From Tsukamurella tyrosinosolvens (GTDB lineage: Bacteria; Actinomycetota; Actinomycetes; Mycobacteriales; Mycobacteriaceae): a DNA stretch of 64,000 nucleotides. Below, one piece after another: positions 54,883-64,000 of the stretch (its first letter is position 1; each line of letters opens with the position of its first letter). The position numbers were made by a program, and so were the translations under genes. Below the pieces are notes generated by a model. That model worked only from the letters and a program-made list of their open reading frames with translations. It searched no databases and was not told the DNA's origin. The stretch lies in assembly GCF_900104775.1 (NCBI RefSeq), contig NZ_FNSA01000003.1, positions 2,480,001 through 2,544,000 on the forward strand. Reading direction: 5' to 3'.

Positions 54883-55827
54883 CTAGTCTGCGTGCGGAGG
54901 GGTGCGGTGGGGAAGACACCGCGCCCCTTCTCCGTTCCGGGAACCGCGGAGCGCTCGTTGCCCGGACGCCTGCGGCAGCGGGATGCCCAACGGCGCCAGC
55001 TTCGCGCTGACTCGGGCGGCGAGGGCGAGAGGACGCAGAGCCTCGAGAGCGTCGTCGGCGCGGGCGAGGTACTCCGTGAAGTCAGCGTGTGCGTGCTCGG
55101 CCTGGATCCGCGGGACCGCGGCAAGCACACCATCTCCTTCGCCGGCCGCGAGTGCGTACCCGTCCCAGGCTCCATGGTGCTGGCGGAGGGCGATGGCGGC
55201 GGATCGCAGGTGGAGCCGGATCTCCTCGACCAGCATCGCCTCCGCGGGCGCGTCGGACGCTCGCGAGAGTAGTGGCCGCTGAGCCGCGTCCGAGACGTCG
55301 TCGCACAGCGTCACGTACGTGCTGACGCGCTCATGCAGGAGGCCCCATTCGGCCGCGTCCTCGTGATCAAGGGGCTCCGCGCGTTCCCAGGCGAGATGGG
55401 CGAGCCTGGTTCTGGGCACCATGGGGTCTCCCGCCGCTCTGGCGAGGCGCATCGCGCCACCAAGGCCGGCGCCGACGAGCAGCACGCCGAGTATGGCGAG
55501 GGCCACTGCGGCGGGCACACCGCCAGGGGTGTCGGCCGCCGCATCCGCACCGGCGCCGGCCACCGCGAACAGCGCGACCGAAGACCACGTCAGGCGCCAC
55601 GCCCGTGGTTCCGCCTCGGCGATCTCTCCCGTGACGGTGAGGAGGTGCTGCTGCCGCACCCAGGCGACCGCGTCCGGCTGCATCCACATCCGGAGCAGCA
55701 CCGTCGCGCGTTCCTCGGGAGGGGGCAGAGGGGCGCCAGTGATCGCCTCCGTCGCGCGCACCGCGTATTCGGCGGCGGTCTCGGTCGCGTGCGTGTGCTG
55801 CAGCCACTTCGCGGTGATCGAGTCCAT
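54883..55827 (-). CDS. Membrane protein of unknown function
   Basis: 314 residues. An N-terminal helical region, two helices (about 78-100 and 106-132: WSSVALFAVAGAGADAAA; AAVALAILGVLLVGAGLGGAM) and a large helical cytoplasmic C-terminal domain rich in Ala, Glu and Arg. No family recognised. No ribosome binding site. Confidence 0.6.
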   Translation of the reverse strand: MDSITAKWLQHTHATETAAEYAVRATEAITGAPLPPPEERATVLLRMWMQPDAVAWVRQQHLLTVTGEIAEAEPRAWRLTWSSVALFAVAGAGADAAADTPGGVPAAVALAILGVLLVGAGLGGAMRLARAAGDPMVPRTRLAHLAWERAEPLDHEDAAEWGLLHERVSTYVTLCDDVSDAAQRPLLSRASDAPAEAMLVEEIRLHLRSAAIALRQHHGAWDGYALAAGEGDGVLAAVPRIQAEHAHADFTEYLARADDALEALRPLALAARVSAKLAPLGIPLPQASGQRALRGSRNGEGARCLPHRTPPHAD

Positions 55828-55884
55828 GCGTGCAGTCTCACGCGAAACCGCAGCGCAGCCGCAACGAGGCGCGGCCAGGTGCCG

Positions 55885-56097
55885 CTACTGCGGTGGGCCG
55901 TCGAACTTCACGGCATCGGCGAGCTCAGCGAACCCGGTCGACTCATCGCAGTCCCACGTCACCTGCACCCAACCGTCGCGGTTGTAGGGGTCGGGGCTGA
56001 CGATCACCGCGGTACTGAACAGGTCGCCGTCGACCAACACGGTGTTCGGGATGATGCGGTCGCCGATCGCGAGTGGGGTGCCGTTCTTGTCCTTCAT
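55885..56097 (-). CDS. Small hypothetical protein
   Basis: 70 residues: MKDKNGTPLAIGDRIIPNTV, DGDLFSTAVIVSPDPYNRDGWVQVTWDCDESTGF. Reads as a small beta-barrel (SH3/KOW-like), as in phage-borne nucleic-acid or translation accessory proteins, but this is shape only. Leaderless ATG eight bases after TACCGT. Confidence 0.55.
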   Translation of the reverse strand: MKDKNGTPLAIGDRIIPNTVLVDGDLFSTAVIVSPDPYNRDGWVQVTWDCDESTGFAELADAVKFDGPPQ

Positions 56098-56153
56098 GGG
56101 TGGGGACGGTAGGCCCACGCGGCAGCGGTCTAGTTGCCTGGCGCGCGCTCGGG

Positions 56154-58288
56154 TCAGGACTCGATCGCGGCGAGGACCGGCGCCCTGTGCAGACGCTGCG
56201 CGCCGGCGTTGACCGCCTCCAGGTGCTTGATCCCCGGGCGTGTGGTCAGCTTGCTCATCTGCGCCTCGATGAGAGTTCGCAGTCGGTCCGCCTGCGACGC
56301 GGTGGTCGACGGGTCGAGGAACTGATTGAGCAGCTCGGGCAGGCGGCGCGCGGCCGTCTTCTCCTCGATCGAGCGGCCGTCGTCGACGCCGACGCTGATC
56401 GCGTACTGCTGTGCCTCGGACCAGGCGTTCAGTGCGTGCTCCGCGGCGTGCGAAACCCGGTCAGCAGCCTCGGCGGAGGGCTCGACGGGGAGCTCGTCGA
56501 TGATCTCGCGGAGCTCGAACAGCGCTGTCTCGTACGCCGCGACGATGGGCGCTGCAGGCTTGCGCCACAGCGCCGGCATGTCGAAGTAGTAGGCGCGCAG
56601 GCCGATGGGCGTCGTGTCGGTGGTGAATGCGAGCCACTGGCCGTCGAGGTCGGCGAGTGCGGACTTCGCCTCGTCGATCCGCTGCCTGGGGGCGGAACTG
56701 GTCGGCGAGGGATCTGCCTCTTCGACGCCGGACTCCGTGACGGCCTCCTCGAACGTGGTCCACCAGTCGAAGATGTAGGTAGCGGCTTCCAGGAGCGCGG
56801 TGGTGGTCTTCTCAACGCCGTATGGTGCGTTGTCCGCGTCGAGGGGCAACAGGCACTCGACGTCCCGGCCGTGACGCGCGCGCTTCTTCGTCAGGTAGCC
56901 GACGATGACGGTCTGTCCGGTGGAGCGGTAGGTGCTCAGGAGACCCTTCGAAAGCTCCTTAGGCGTCAGCACGACCTCGCGTTGCTCCTCGAACGAGCCG
57001 GTTGCCGGATCGATGCAGAGCATGTCCACGACGGGGGCGTCGTGAATGTCGGTGCTGGTATGCAACTGCGTGACGCGCGTGATGCGGAACAGGGTGGGCT
57101 TGTCGTAGAACACGTGCAGGGCTCCGTTCTTCGTCAACGTGACCGAAGCGGTCTCGACCGCCGGCGCGCCGATGTGCGGGTGTGTCGGGAACGATTCTGC
57201 GATGCGATGTGCGAGCACGGCTGAGAGCAGCTCCCTCCACCGGGCGTCTGAGACAAGAGTTGGCAGCGCCGGGGGCTTCGGCATACGAAGCACAGCCGCG
57301 AGCAGCAGTCCGAACGCGAGTGTAGGCAAGATGCGTTCGTCGAGCCCGAGGGTCAAGGCCGCGTTCGTCACGCTTTCGTGCGTGGACTCGAGGACAACCG
57401 TCGGAAGCGTCATGTACGGCTCGAGAGCCTGGCGCACAGCGTCTACGGCTCGCTGCGCGGCATCGCCGGTTACGACATACATGAACCCGAGCAACCCGGT
57501 AACCGTCAGCATCGCGCGAAGCAAGCCCGCCGCGATCGACAGAGCGAAGAATCGGCTCGGGGCGGGTGTCTCGATCCGGCGACCGCCATCCAAGGTGCCT
57601 GCCGGCGCCGTCCTCACCAGATGCTGGCGGATCCTCTCCCAGTCGGCACTCGGCTCCCTGTCCAAGGCGTCGGCAACGGCGCGAGCCATCTCGACGAGCG
57701 GCCAACTCTCCGCCCGAGCCTGACGCAGGAAGTCGTCGCTCAAGTGCCGCGCGACGCCGCCAAGCGCTCGGGGGCGTTTCGTCGTCCGGTCGCCCTCCGG
57801 GTGCGCGGTGGCGGGTGTGGCCTCGAAGTTGTGCCGCCCGATGCCGCCGAAGAAGCCGCGGACCGGAACGGAGTCGTGACGCGGATTCCCAGTCGTCCAC
57901 GACGTGTGTTCGTCCACGCGCGAAAGGTCTACATGGACGCCGTCGTCGCGGCGTTCGACCCGCATGCACACTGTCCCTTGGGGTTCGGCGTGCGCGGTGA
58001 AGCCCGGGTCGATCCAGCAATGACGCTCGTCGTCGACGGTCATGGACCACGGCACGGTGTAGGCACCTTCTCCGACCTCGAGGTCTCGGATGTGCCTGTC
58101 GACGCGCGCTCGGTCCATGGTTGCATGATGCCGGTGATCGACCACCTGCTCGCAATCGTGGCAGGAATCCCGGTGATCGACCACCTGGTCGCATTCGTGG
58201 CAGGAATCCCAATCGAACCACGCGTCTCGAGGCAGGTATCGGTGCTCGCGCTCGTAGTGCTTGTGGGCATGCACGCCGCTTGACCGGC

Positions 58289-58292
<4 letters not shown>
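56154..58292 (-). CDS. Large membrane protein coupled to cysS, with a Cys/His repeat at its N-terminus
   Basis: 712 residues. Residues 20-60 hold a duplicated unit [13 protein letters not shown] / [13 protein letters not shown] in a His-rich segment, a probable metal site. After a soluble part come helices near 195-220 ([27 protein letters not shown]) and 265-285 ([14 protein letters not shown]), then a long cytoplasmic domain with helical repeats. No enzyme motif recognised. The ATG overlaps the cysS stop (ATGA), so it is translated with cysS; ATG 58361 would overlap more. A link to cysteine, metal or tRNA-Cys is suggested only by this coupling. Confidence 0.65.
58131..58208 (-). repeat. Tandem 39-bp repeat inside the 712-residue gene
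   Basis: Two head-to-tail 39-bp units (58131-58169 and 58170-58208) differ at two positions and encode 13 residues each containing Cys-His-x-Cys and Asp-His-Arg. Recent in-frame duplication. Confidence 0.85.
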
Positions 58293-59727
<1,435 letters not shown>

Positions 59728-59731
<4 letters not shown>

Positions 59732-59799
59732 GCGAGGGTCTCCGTCGTTGCCCGTTCGACCGTGCGGGTCTTGCTCAGGTGCTTCACCGACGTGGCCAT
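59728..59799 (-). CDS. 23-residue leader peptide coupled to cysS
   Basis: [23 protein letters not shown]. Its stop overlaps the cysS ATG (ATGA), and its ATG lies six bases after TAGAGT, so it is positioned as a leaderless first cistron. It has no Cys codon, so classical cysteine attenuation is unlikely; coupling or simple start selection is more probable. Confidence 0.5.
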
Positions 59800-59805
59800 G
59801 ACGCC

Positions 59806-59827
59806 ACTCTATTCTCTAAAACAGAGA
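59806..59827 (-). promoter_or_regulatory. Element palindrome, site 3 (cysS promoter)
   Basis: Minus strand TCTCTG-TTT-TAGAGA (59827-59813), one base, then -10 TAGAGT (59811-59806). One mismatch in the palindrome. Confidence 0.7.
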
Positions 59828-59971
59828 TTAGTCAACCGTGTGGAGCCCGGATCCGGCGCCGGCGATCACGGCGGTCTGGGTGGTGGGCCGTCGAGGATCG
59901 CGCCGTGGTCCGCGCGTTGCCGGCCTGACTGGGACCGTGGCCCACCACCGCGCCCAGGAAGTGATGCACGC
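59828..59971 (+). other. Short intergenic region with a long-range hairpin
   Basis: GGTGGTGGGCC (59879-59889) and GGCCCACCACC (59939-59949) are complementary over 11 bases across a 49-base loop, ahead of the small membrane-protein gene. Possibly a structured leader. Confidence 0.35.
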
Positions 59972-60229
59972 ATGCTCATCAGCGATTCGAGCCCGTACGT
60001 CGGCATCTTCCATGTCGGACCGTTCACCGAGTCCCAGTTCGCTCTCCTCGTCGCTGCCGGGCTTGTCCTGGTGTTCGGCGTCGTAGCCGTCGGCCGCTCT
60101 TGGCGAGAAGCCCGGGTCGCCCGCGGAGCTGGTCAGACCAACGCACCTGCCGTGCTCCCCATCATCGCGGTCACCGTGCTCATCGAATTGACCCTGGGGG
60201 CCATCTTCGCGGCGACACTCTTGATCTGA
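59972..60229 (+). CDS. Small membrane protein
   Basis: 85 residues with two helices (FALLVAAGLVLVFGVVAVG and AVLPIIAVTVLIELTLGAIFAATLL) joined by a basic loop. AGGAAGTGA ahead of the ATG. No family recognised. It converges on the RNA-repair operon. Confidence 0.6.
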   Translation: MLISDSSPYVGIFHVGPFTESQFALLVAAGLVLVFGVVAVGRSWREARVARGAGQTNAPAVLPIIAVTVLIELTLGAIFAATLLI

Positions 60230-60247
60230 CCCGGGCAGTGGGAGGCG

Positions 60248-60616
60248 TCAGCCCGACACGCGCCATGTCGACGCCGCCTCGGGCACTGCGTCGCGCATCT
60301 CTTCGAGCCGTGCGACGAACCGGTCGTAGTCGCCCCACTTGTTCGTCGGGTTCAGCGCCCGGAATCGTTCGGGTTCAGCGCGCAGACCCTTGATGATCCG
60401 GTCGAGGTACCGTGCGCCGGCGGCGCCCGACAGCCCGTCCAAAGCCACCCACCACGACGGCCGCTTGGGAGCGAACACCTCCTCGAACACCGTCTGCGAG
60501 GTGTCGGTGTCCGGGTACAGCACCAGGTTGGCCATCACGTTCGTATTGTGGGTGTAGTTGGTGTCGTAGATCGCCTCGCCGGTGGCGTCGTCGATCAGCT
60601 CAGCGTCCCAGCTCAC
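60248..60616 (-). CDS. Hypothetical protein, last gene of the RNA-repair operon
   Basis: 122 residues, soluble: SWDAELIDDATGEAIYDTNYTHNTNVMANLVLYPD and RPSWWVALDGLSGAAGARYLDRIIKGLRAEPERFRALNPTNKWGDYDRFVARLEEM. Not recognised with confidence. GTG start overlaps the upstream stop by GTGA and has AGAGGAAC ahead of it. Confidence 0.65.
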   Translation of the reverse strand: MSWDAELIDDATGEAIYDTNYTHNTNVMANLVLYPDTDTSQTVFEEVFAPKRPSWWVALDGLSGAAGARYLDRIIKGLRAEPERFRALNPTNKWGDYDRFVARLEEMRDAVPEAASTWRVSG

Positions 60617-60813
60617 GACTCGTTCCTCTCGCTATTGCGCTTCACGGGATCGGTCTCATCGAGTACGACGGGGTATCCGCCGCACAGGCCGTAGCAGGAG
60701 CCGAACCACCCGACACCCTGCTCCCGCTGCCACTCGATGTGCCCGCCGCAGGGACCCTTGTGCGTCTCGACGGCGCAGGTAGTACTCGGAGCCGCGCCGC
60801 CGAGGCCGGTCAC
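60613..60813 (-). CDS. Small Cys-containing protein in the RNA-repair operon
   Basis: 66 residues with Cys at TTCAVETHKGPCGG and GSCYGLCGGYP, a likely zinc knuckle. GTGA overlaps at both ends. No family recognised. Confidence 0.6.
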   Translation of the reverse strand: MTGLGGAAPSTTCAVETHKGPCGGHIEWQREQGVGWFGSCYGLCGGYPVVLDETDPVKRNSERNES

Positions 60814-61010
60814 GTCCAGCCCTGCTCGCCGTTCTGCTTCACGCCGCAGACCTGGCAGGACAGGCGGGAGTTCTCCACGTCGGCGAGCTCGTGGTCTCCG
60901 CGGGCGTCGGCGGCGGTGTACTCCTCTGCTCGGAGCAGGTGCTCCGAGCAGAGGACGGTCTCCTCGGCGACGGTCTCGCCCTCGGTCATGCGTGCGTACA
61001 GGGTCGCCAA
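60810..61010 (-). CDS. Small zinc-ribbon-like protein in the RNA-repair operon
   Basis: 66 residues. Cys/His at VLCSEHLL and RLSCQVCGVK suggest a small metal-binding fold. TTG start is decided by AAGGAG six bases upstream; the ATG eight codons later is too far from it. Confidence 0.6.
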   Translation of the reverse strand: MATLYARMTEGETVAEETVLCSEHLLRAEEYTAADARGDHELADVENSRLSCQVCGVKQNGEQGWT

Positions 61011-61037
61011 GGTGGTCTCCTTCGAACGGTGTCGGTG

Positions 61038-61232
61038 CTACTCGCCGGCGAGCGTCGGCCAGCGCTGTCCGCGCATCCTGCGCCACCCGGCGCGCCAAGC
61101 ACGCACGAGCCACGGCCGCAGCTGGTCCCAGCGCGGGCAATCGGCGTCCCCTGCCGTACCGAAGCCGCGGGCGCCGACCATCCGGCCGCACGCTGCGCAG
61201 TGCTCGGAGCCGCTCACGGGTCCCGCGGTCAT
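61038..61232 (-). CDS. Small Cys-rich protein coupled to the RNA-repair enzyme
   Basis: 64 residues. EHCAACGRMVGARGFGTAGDADCPRWDQL looks like a treble-clef or zinc-ribbon half, followed by a basic, Trp-rich tail. Its ATG overlaps the stop of the large enzyme (ATGA), so translation is tightly coupled. An RNA-binding helper is plausible. Confidence 0.6.
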   Translation of the reverse strand: MTAGPVSGSEHCAACGRMVGARGFGTAGDADCPRWDQLRPWLVRAWRAGWRRMRGQRWPTLAGE

Positions 61233-63574
61233 GCCGTCTCGTCTTCCGTGACCGGGCTCAGGCTCAGCACCTCCGGCAGGTCGCCGACCAGTGTCCGCAG
61301 CCGAGGCATGTCCAGCGTCGCGCTGTGCACCGCTTCGACCATCAAGTCGGCCAGCTGAACGCCCTGGCGCCGAGCCTCGTCGAACACGGCGGTGGCAGCG
61401 ACGAACCGCGGGGCCCGCGAACCGCGCACCTCGGCGATGTCGCGCTTGCCGACCGCGAGCTGTGTCAGCTTCGGGCGCACCGCCTTCCAGGCGGCGTAGG
61501 ACTGCGCCTTCACCTTCACCATCTCGCCGGTGGGCAGGTGCCGCAGCACGATGCCCTCGGTAGTCGCGTTCGACGCCGCCTCGATCGCTGCCGCCACAGC
61601 GTCGCGACCGGACACCACGCGCGTCTCCGGCCGGCGGAAGCCGAACTGGCCGGCGAACCGATCGGCGACGTCGTCCAGCAGCAGGGTGCGGTCGACGGTG
61701 CGGGCGATTGCGTGCAGGAGCACCACGCCGGTGCCGTCGTCGACGATGTGCGGGTCACGCGGCGAGAGCGCCTCGAAGGTGAGCGTCACCCGAGCCTTGC
61801 CGAGCGCCTCGGTGAACTCAACGAGCCGGTCCTCGAGGTGTGCAGTGAGCAGACACTCGAACTCGTCGGCGAACAGCGACGGCCCCGACTTCGAGTAGGC
61901 GCGCAGCGTGCCGTCGTGCACGAAGGTGAGACCGAGGAACCCGTTGAGCTTGTGCTCGATCGCGACGTCTCCACCGTCGCCGAACCGCGCCAGGACGGCG
62001 TCGAGCGCGGTGTCGGGGCGCTCGCCGACATTGAAGAACTTCGCGTAGCCGCGGCCGACCACAGCTCCGTCCTCGGTGTTGAGGAACAGCCCGCGCGCCT
62101 TGGTGGTCAGCTCGTTCCATTCCTGCTGGTAGAAGGCGTCGCGAGTGAAGTTGAACGAGGACAGCCCCTCCTCGATCACCTTCTCCTTGACCAGGTCCGA
62201 ACCCCGAAGCTGCTCGAGGAGCTCCCGGTTGGTGGTCTTCGCGCGCTTGCGCTGCTCCGACCGACGTTCCTGCTTCGGCCCGCAGGTGACGGGGTTCGGA
62301 AGCTCGATCACTTCGACCGCCGTGCCGTCGGACCCGCGCGTGACGAGCGCAGCGGAGAGCACGCCGCCGTCGAACTCCACCGACGACTCCAGGCCGAAGG
62401 AGATGCCTGCGCCTGCGCCGGCAGGGGTGGCCCGGTGCCCATGGAAGGCCAGCAGGCCCTCACCGGCGTACCGGTCGGCGAAGACATCGTCGATGTTCGT
62501 GGAGTAGTCGCCGGCCGCGTTGTAGACCTGGTTGCGCGCGCTGGCGCCGTACTCGAAGAAGCGGTCCGAGATCAGTCCCGCGCGGTATCCGCCCATGGGA
62601 AGATCCGGCGACGGCTCGACGCGGTAGGCGTCGAGGCCGACCACGCCACCATGGCTGATCCACAGCTCGGCGTCGTCGGCGAACCGGGCGGTGATGAACG
62701 GCACCATCGATCGGTACAGCGCCAGGAGGTCACCGGCCAGGATGCCGTCCTCGACCATCTGCCGGATGGACTCGCGGGTCTGGCCGTACCGTCCCGGGGC
62801 GGTGTGCTTGATGCACTCGATCAGGTGGCGGCAGTGGTTGCCGGAGATCTTGCGCACGTTGGTGCGCTCCTCCAGCCGCTGCACGGTCCGGTACACGAGG
62901 GCGTTCTCCACTCCGCGGTCGAACAAGTCGCCGACGAACACCACTGCGTCACGCTCGCCGGGGTCTACCTGCTCGATCAGCGTGCCGAGCACGGTGCCGC
63001 AGCCCTGGACATCGCCGATCACCAGGACGCGGTCGAAGCCGCGGAAGTCGAGGGTGGGCACGACCAGTTCGGTGGGAACCGACTCCGGAGCGATCGCGCG
63101 TACACCTGCGGACTCGTTCGAGCGCGACGAACGGACCCTGTTCGCGATCTTCACGACGACATCGGGGCTGACGCGATCGATTTCCGGCCTCCTGGCGTTG
63201 CGCGCCAGCAGCTCGTCGTCGTCGAGGTCTCCCTGCAAGTCGACGACGATGAGTTCGTAGTCGTATTCGTCGGCAAGGCGCAGCCAGCGCTTGAGCTGTC
63301 CGCCGGTGGAGGTGGTCGCGTCGATGAAGACGGTCTCCCCCAGGCTGCATCGATTCCGTACAGCGGCGGTGATGAACTCGACGGCTCGCTTCTCCGCGTT
63401 GTCGCTGATCGCGCGGCTGGTTCCCAGGACACCGTCGTCGAGGGTCTGGTGCGGTCCGGAGAGAAGTTCGCGCGCCTGGTCGAAACCGACGGCGTACGGG
63501 CTGAACCCGTTCGCCTGCAGGTAGTGGGTCTTGCCTGCGCCGGGTGCGCCCCGCATCACGAACATCTTCCTCAT
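61229..63574 (-). CDS. Polynucleotide kinase-phosphatase-ligase (RNA repair enzyme)
   Basis: 781 residues in three domains. Kinase (1-185): P-loop GAPGAGKTH at 9-17 and FIDATTSTGGQLKRW. Metallophosphatase (190-440): VIGDVQGCGTVL, VFVGDLFDRG, ISGNHCRHL, LWISHGG, AFHGHR. Ligase (about 460-781): KARGLFLNTEDGAVVGRGYAKFFNVGE, then EHKLNGFLGL with the adenylated Lys, EALSPRD, EGIVLRHLPTGEMVKVKAQSY, the T4 Rnl1-like pattern. It should heal 2',3'-cyclic phosphate and 5'-OH ends and seal them, as in tRNA repair after anticodon-nuclease attack. No Hen1 methyltransferase adjoins. ATG 63574 is leaderless behind TATTGT; TTG 63586 is possible. Confidence 0.9.
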   Translation of the reverse strand: MRKMFVMRGAPGAGKTHYLQANGFSPYAVGFDQARELLSGPHQTLDDGVLGTSRAISDNAEKRAVEFITAAVRNRCSLGETVFIDATTSTGGQLKRWLRLADEYDYELIVVDLQGDLDDDELLARNARRPEIDRVSPDVVVKIANRVRSSRSNESAGVRAIAPESVPTELVVPTLDFRGFDRVLVIGDVQGCGTVLGTLIEQVDPGERDAVVFVGDLFDRGVENALVYRTVQRLEERTNVRKISGNHCRHLIECIKHTAPGRYGQTRESIRQMVEDGILAGDLLALYRSMVPFITARFADDAELWISHGGVVGLDAYRVEPSPDLPMGGYRAGLISDRFFEYGASARNQVYNAAGDYSTNIDDVFADRYAGEGLLAFHGHRATPAGAGAGISFGLESSVEFDGGVLSAALVTRGSDGTAVEVIELPNPVTCGPKQERRSEQRKRAKTTNRELLEQLRGSDLVKEKVIEEGLSSFNFTRDAFYQQEWNELTTKARGLFLNTEDGAVVGRGYAKFFNVGERPDTALDAVLARFGDGGDVAIEHKLNGFLGLTFVHDGTLRAYSKSGPSLFADEFECLLTAHLEDRLVEFTEALGKARVTLTFEALSPRDPHIVDDGTGVVLLHAIARTVDRTLLLDDVADRFAGQFGFRRPETRVVSGRDAVAAAIEAASNATTEGIVLRHLPTGEMVKVKAQSYAAWKAVRPKLTQLAVGKRDIAEVRGSRAPRFVAATAVFDEARRQGVQLADLMVEAVHSATLDMPRLRTLVGDLPEVLSLSPVTEDETA

Positions 63575-63582
63575 GCAGCGTG

Positions 63583-63604
63583 ACAATACTCTCTATTTTA
63601 GAGA
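63583..63604 (-). promoter_or_regulatory. Element palindrome, site 4 (RNA-repair operon promoter)
   Basis: TCTCTA-TTT-TAGAGA (63590-63604, identical to site 1), one base, then -10 TATTGT (63588-63583, minus strand), eight bases before ATG 63574. Confidence 0.75.
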
Positions 63605-63643
63605 CTTGTCGAACCGGAAGATTCGCGCGGACCGGTGTGTCGT

Positions 63644-64000
63644 CTACGCGGGGTGCGCTTCGTGGTCACACATGCCCTTGAGGGCGCACGCGCCACAGCC
63701 GCCGGTCACACCGCAATCCGCCGCGGGGTCGTCCGACGGTGCGCTGTCCCCGCACTGCCCGCCCGGCTCGTCCGCGCTGCAGCAGGTGGCGTCGGGCATC
63801 TGCAGCCGCGCCTGGATCGACGCCGCCCGGGCACCCTGCAGCGCGCCGAAGCCGGCCAGGAGCACGCCCGCGATCACGGCGACGCTGACGGCGACGAACG
63901 ACCAGGGTGCGTCCATTGCGGGACCGATCAGCGCGGCGACACCGAAGATGACGCCCGCGGCCACCAGGCTCGGCCCGGCGACGCGGTTGGCGGTGCGCCA
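63644..64000 (-). CDS. Membrane protein with a cysteine-rich tail, N-terminus outside the window
   Basis: At least 118 residues; the frame is still open at the window edge. Visible: WRTANRVAGPSLVAAGVIFGVAALIG and SFVAVSVAVIAGVLLAGFGALQGARAA, two helices resembling the end of SdpI-like membrane proteins, then a polar tail with ten Cys (CCSADEPGGQC, GGCGACALKGMCDHEAH) that should bind metal. High G+C suggests it may lie beyond the element, but no boundary was seen. Confidence 0.55.
   Translation of the reverse strand, partial: WRTANRVAGPSLVAAGVIFGVAALIGPAMDAPWSFVAVSVAVIAGVLLAGFGALQGARAASIQARLQMPDATCCSADEPGGQCGDSAPSDDPAADCGVTGGCGACALKGMCDHEAHPA

Overview
The window is high-GC actinobacterial DNA (about 70% G+C). 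It has GTG and TTG starts, four-base GTGA/ATGA gene overlaps, and many start codons lying 6-8 nt behind a TANNNT -10 box (leaderless mRNAs). An LGFP-repeat lipoprotein, a monomeric NADP isocitrate dehydrogenase, a bifunctional KatG and the leaderless style point to Mycobacteriales; Tsukamurella or a close relative is my best guess, from general resemblance only. No tRNA, rRNA, CRISPR array or transposase was recognised.

Region 1 (1-15.6 kb) is ordinary chromosome. It holds the tail of an MFS exporter, a secretory-type lipase, an SDR, a divergent amine oxidase/TetR pair, icd, a DUF808 membrane protein, a frameshifted MerR regulator, a YhhN membrane protein, a beta-lactamase-fold hydrolase, katG behind a Fur/PerR-like palindrome, a thioesterase, the LGFP lipoprotein and a methyltransferase.

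Region 2 (15.7-28.0 kb) is a surface-glycan cluster with an unusual carrier-protein arm. Four outward-facing operons encode a condensation/PapA-like acyltransferase, a polyprenyl-phosphate sugar transferase, a dedicated AcpS-type phosphopantetheinyl transferase, four glycosyltransferases, a free carrier protein, a seryl-tRNA-synthetase-like amino acid:[carrier protein] ligase, a Wzx-type flippase, a fused double alpha/beta hydrolase like those of exosortase/EPS loci, and a DUF218 protein. The simplest reading is that an amino acid is loaded on the carrier protein and transferred to a lipid-linked or exported glycan.

Region 3 (28-40.1 kb) returns to housekeeping and metabolic genes: an APC permease with an SRPBCC protein, an unusual lipase-fold exported protein, an alcohol dehydrogenase, an AP endonuclease, an orphan MetQ, a CPA2 antiporter, an FMN-dependent hydroxyacid dehydrogenase, an alpha/beta hydrolase, a flavodoxin, a DUF4395 protein, a MarR regulator and a flotillin.

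Region 4 (40.1 to at least 63.6 kb) is an accessory element. It opens with a tyrosine integrase, a stand-alone copy of the integrase arm-binding domain, phased 10-bp repeats and an excisionase-like HTH protein. Cargo includes a membrane-anchored predicted nuclease, a GIY-YIG protein, several unknown proteins, a WGR-domain DNA ligase, a two-ATPase FtsK-like protein, a second-site cysS translationally coupled to a 712-residue membrane protein, and an RNA-repair operon (kinase-phosphatase-ligase plus four small proteins). Five promoters in this region share a 15-bp palindrome (TCTCYR-N3-YAGAGA) set 0-1 nt upstream of the -10 box. Four of them drive the ligase, the FtsK-like gene, cysS and the RNA-repair operon, so the element appears to carry a coordinated nucleic-acid-repair and tRNA-charging regulon. 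The right end of the element was not found.

Gene positions and motifs were read directly from sequence. Family names rest on motif recognition, without database searches.
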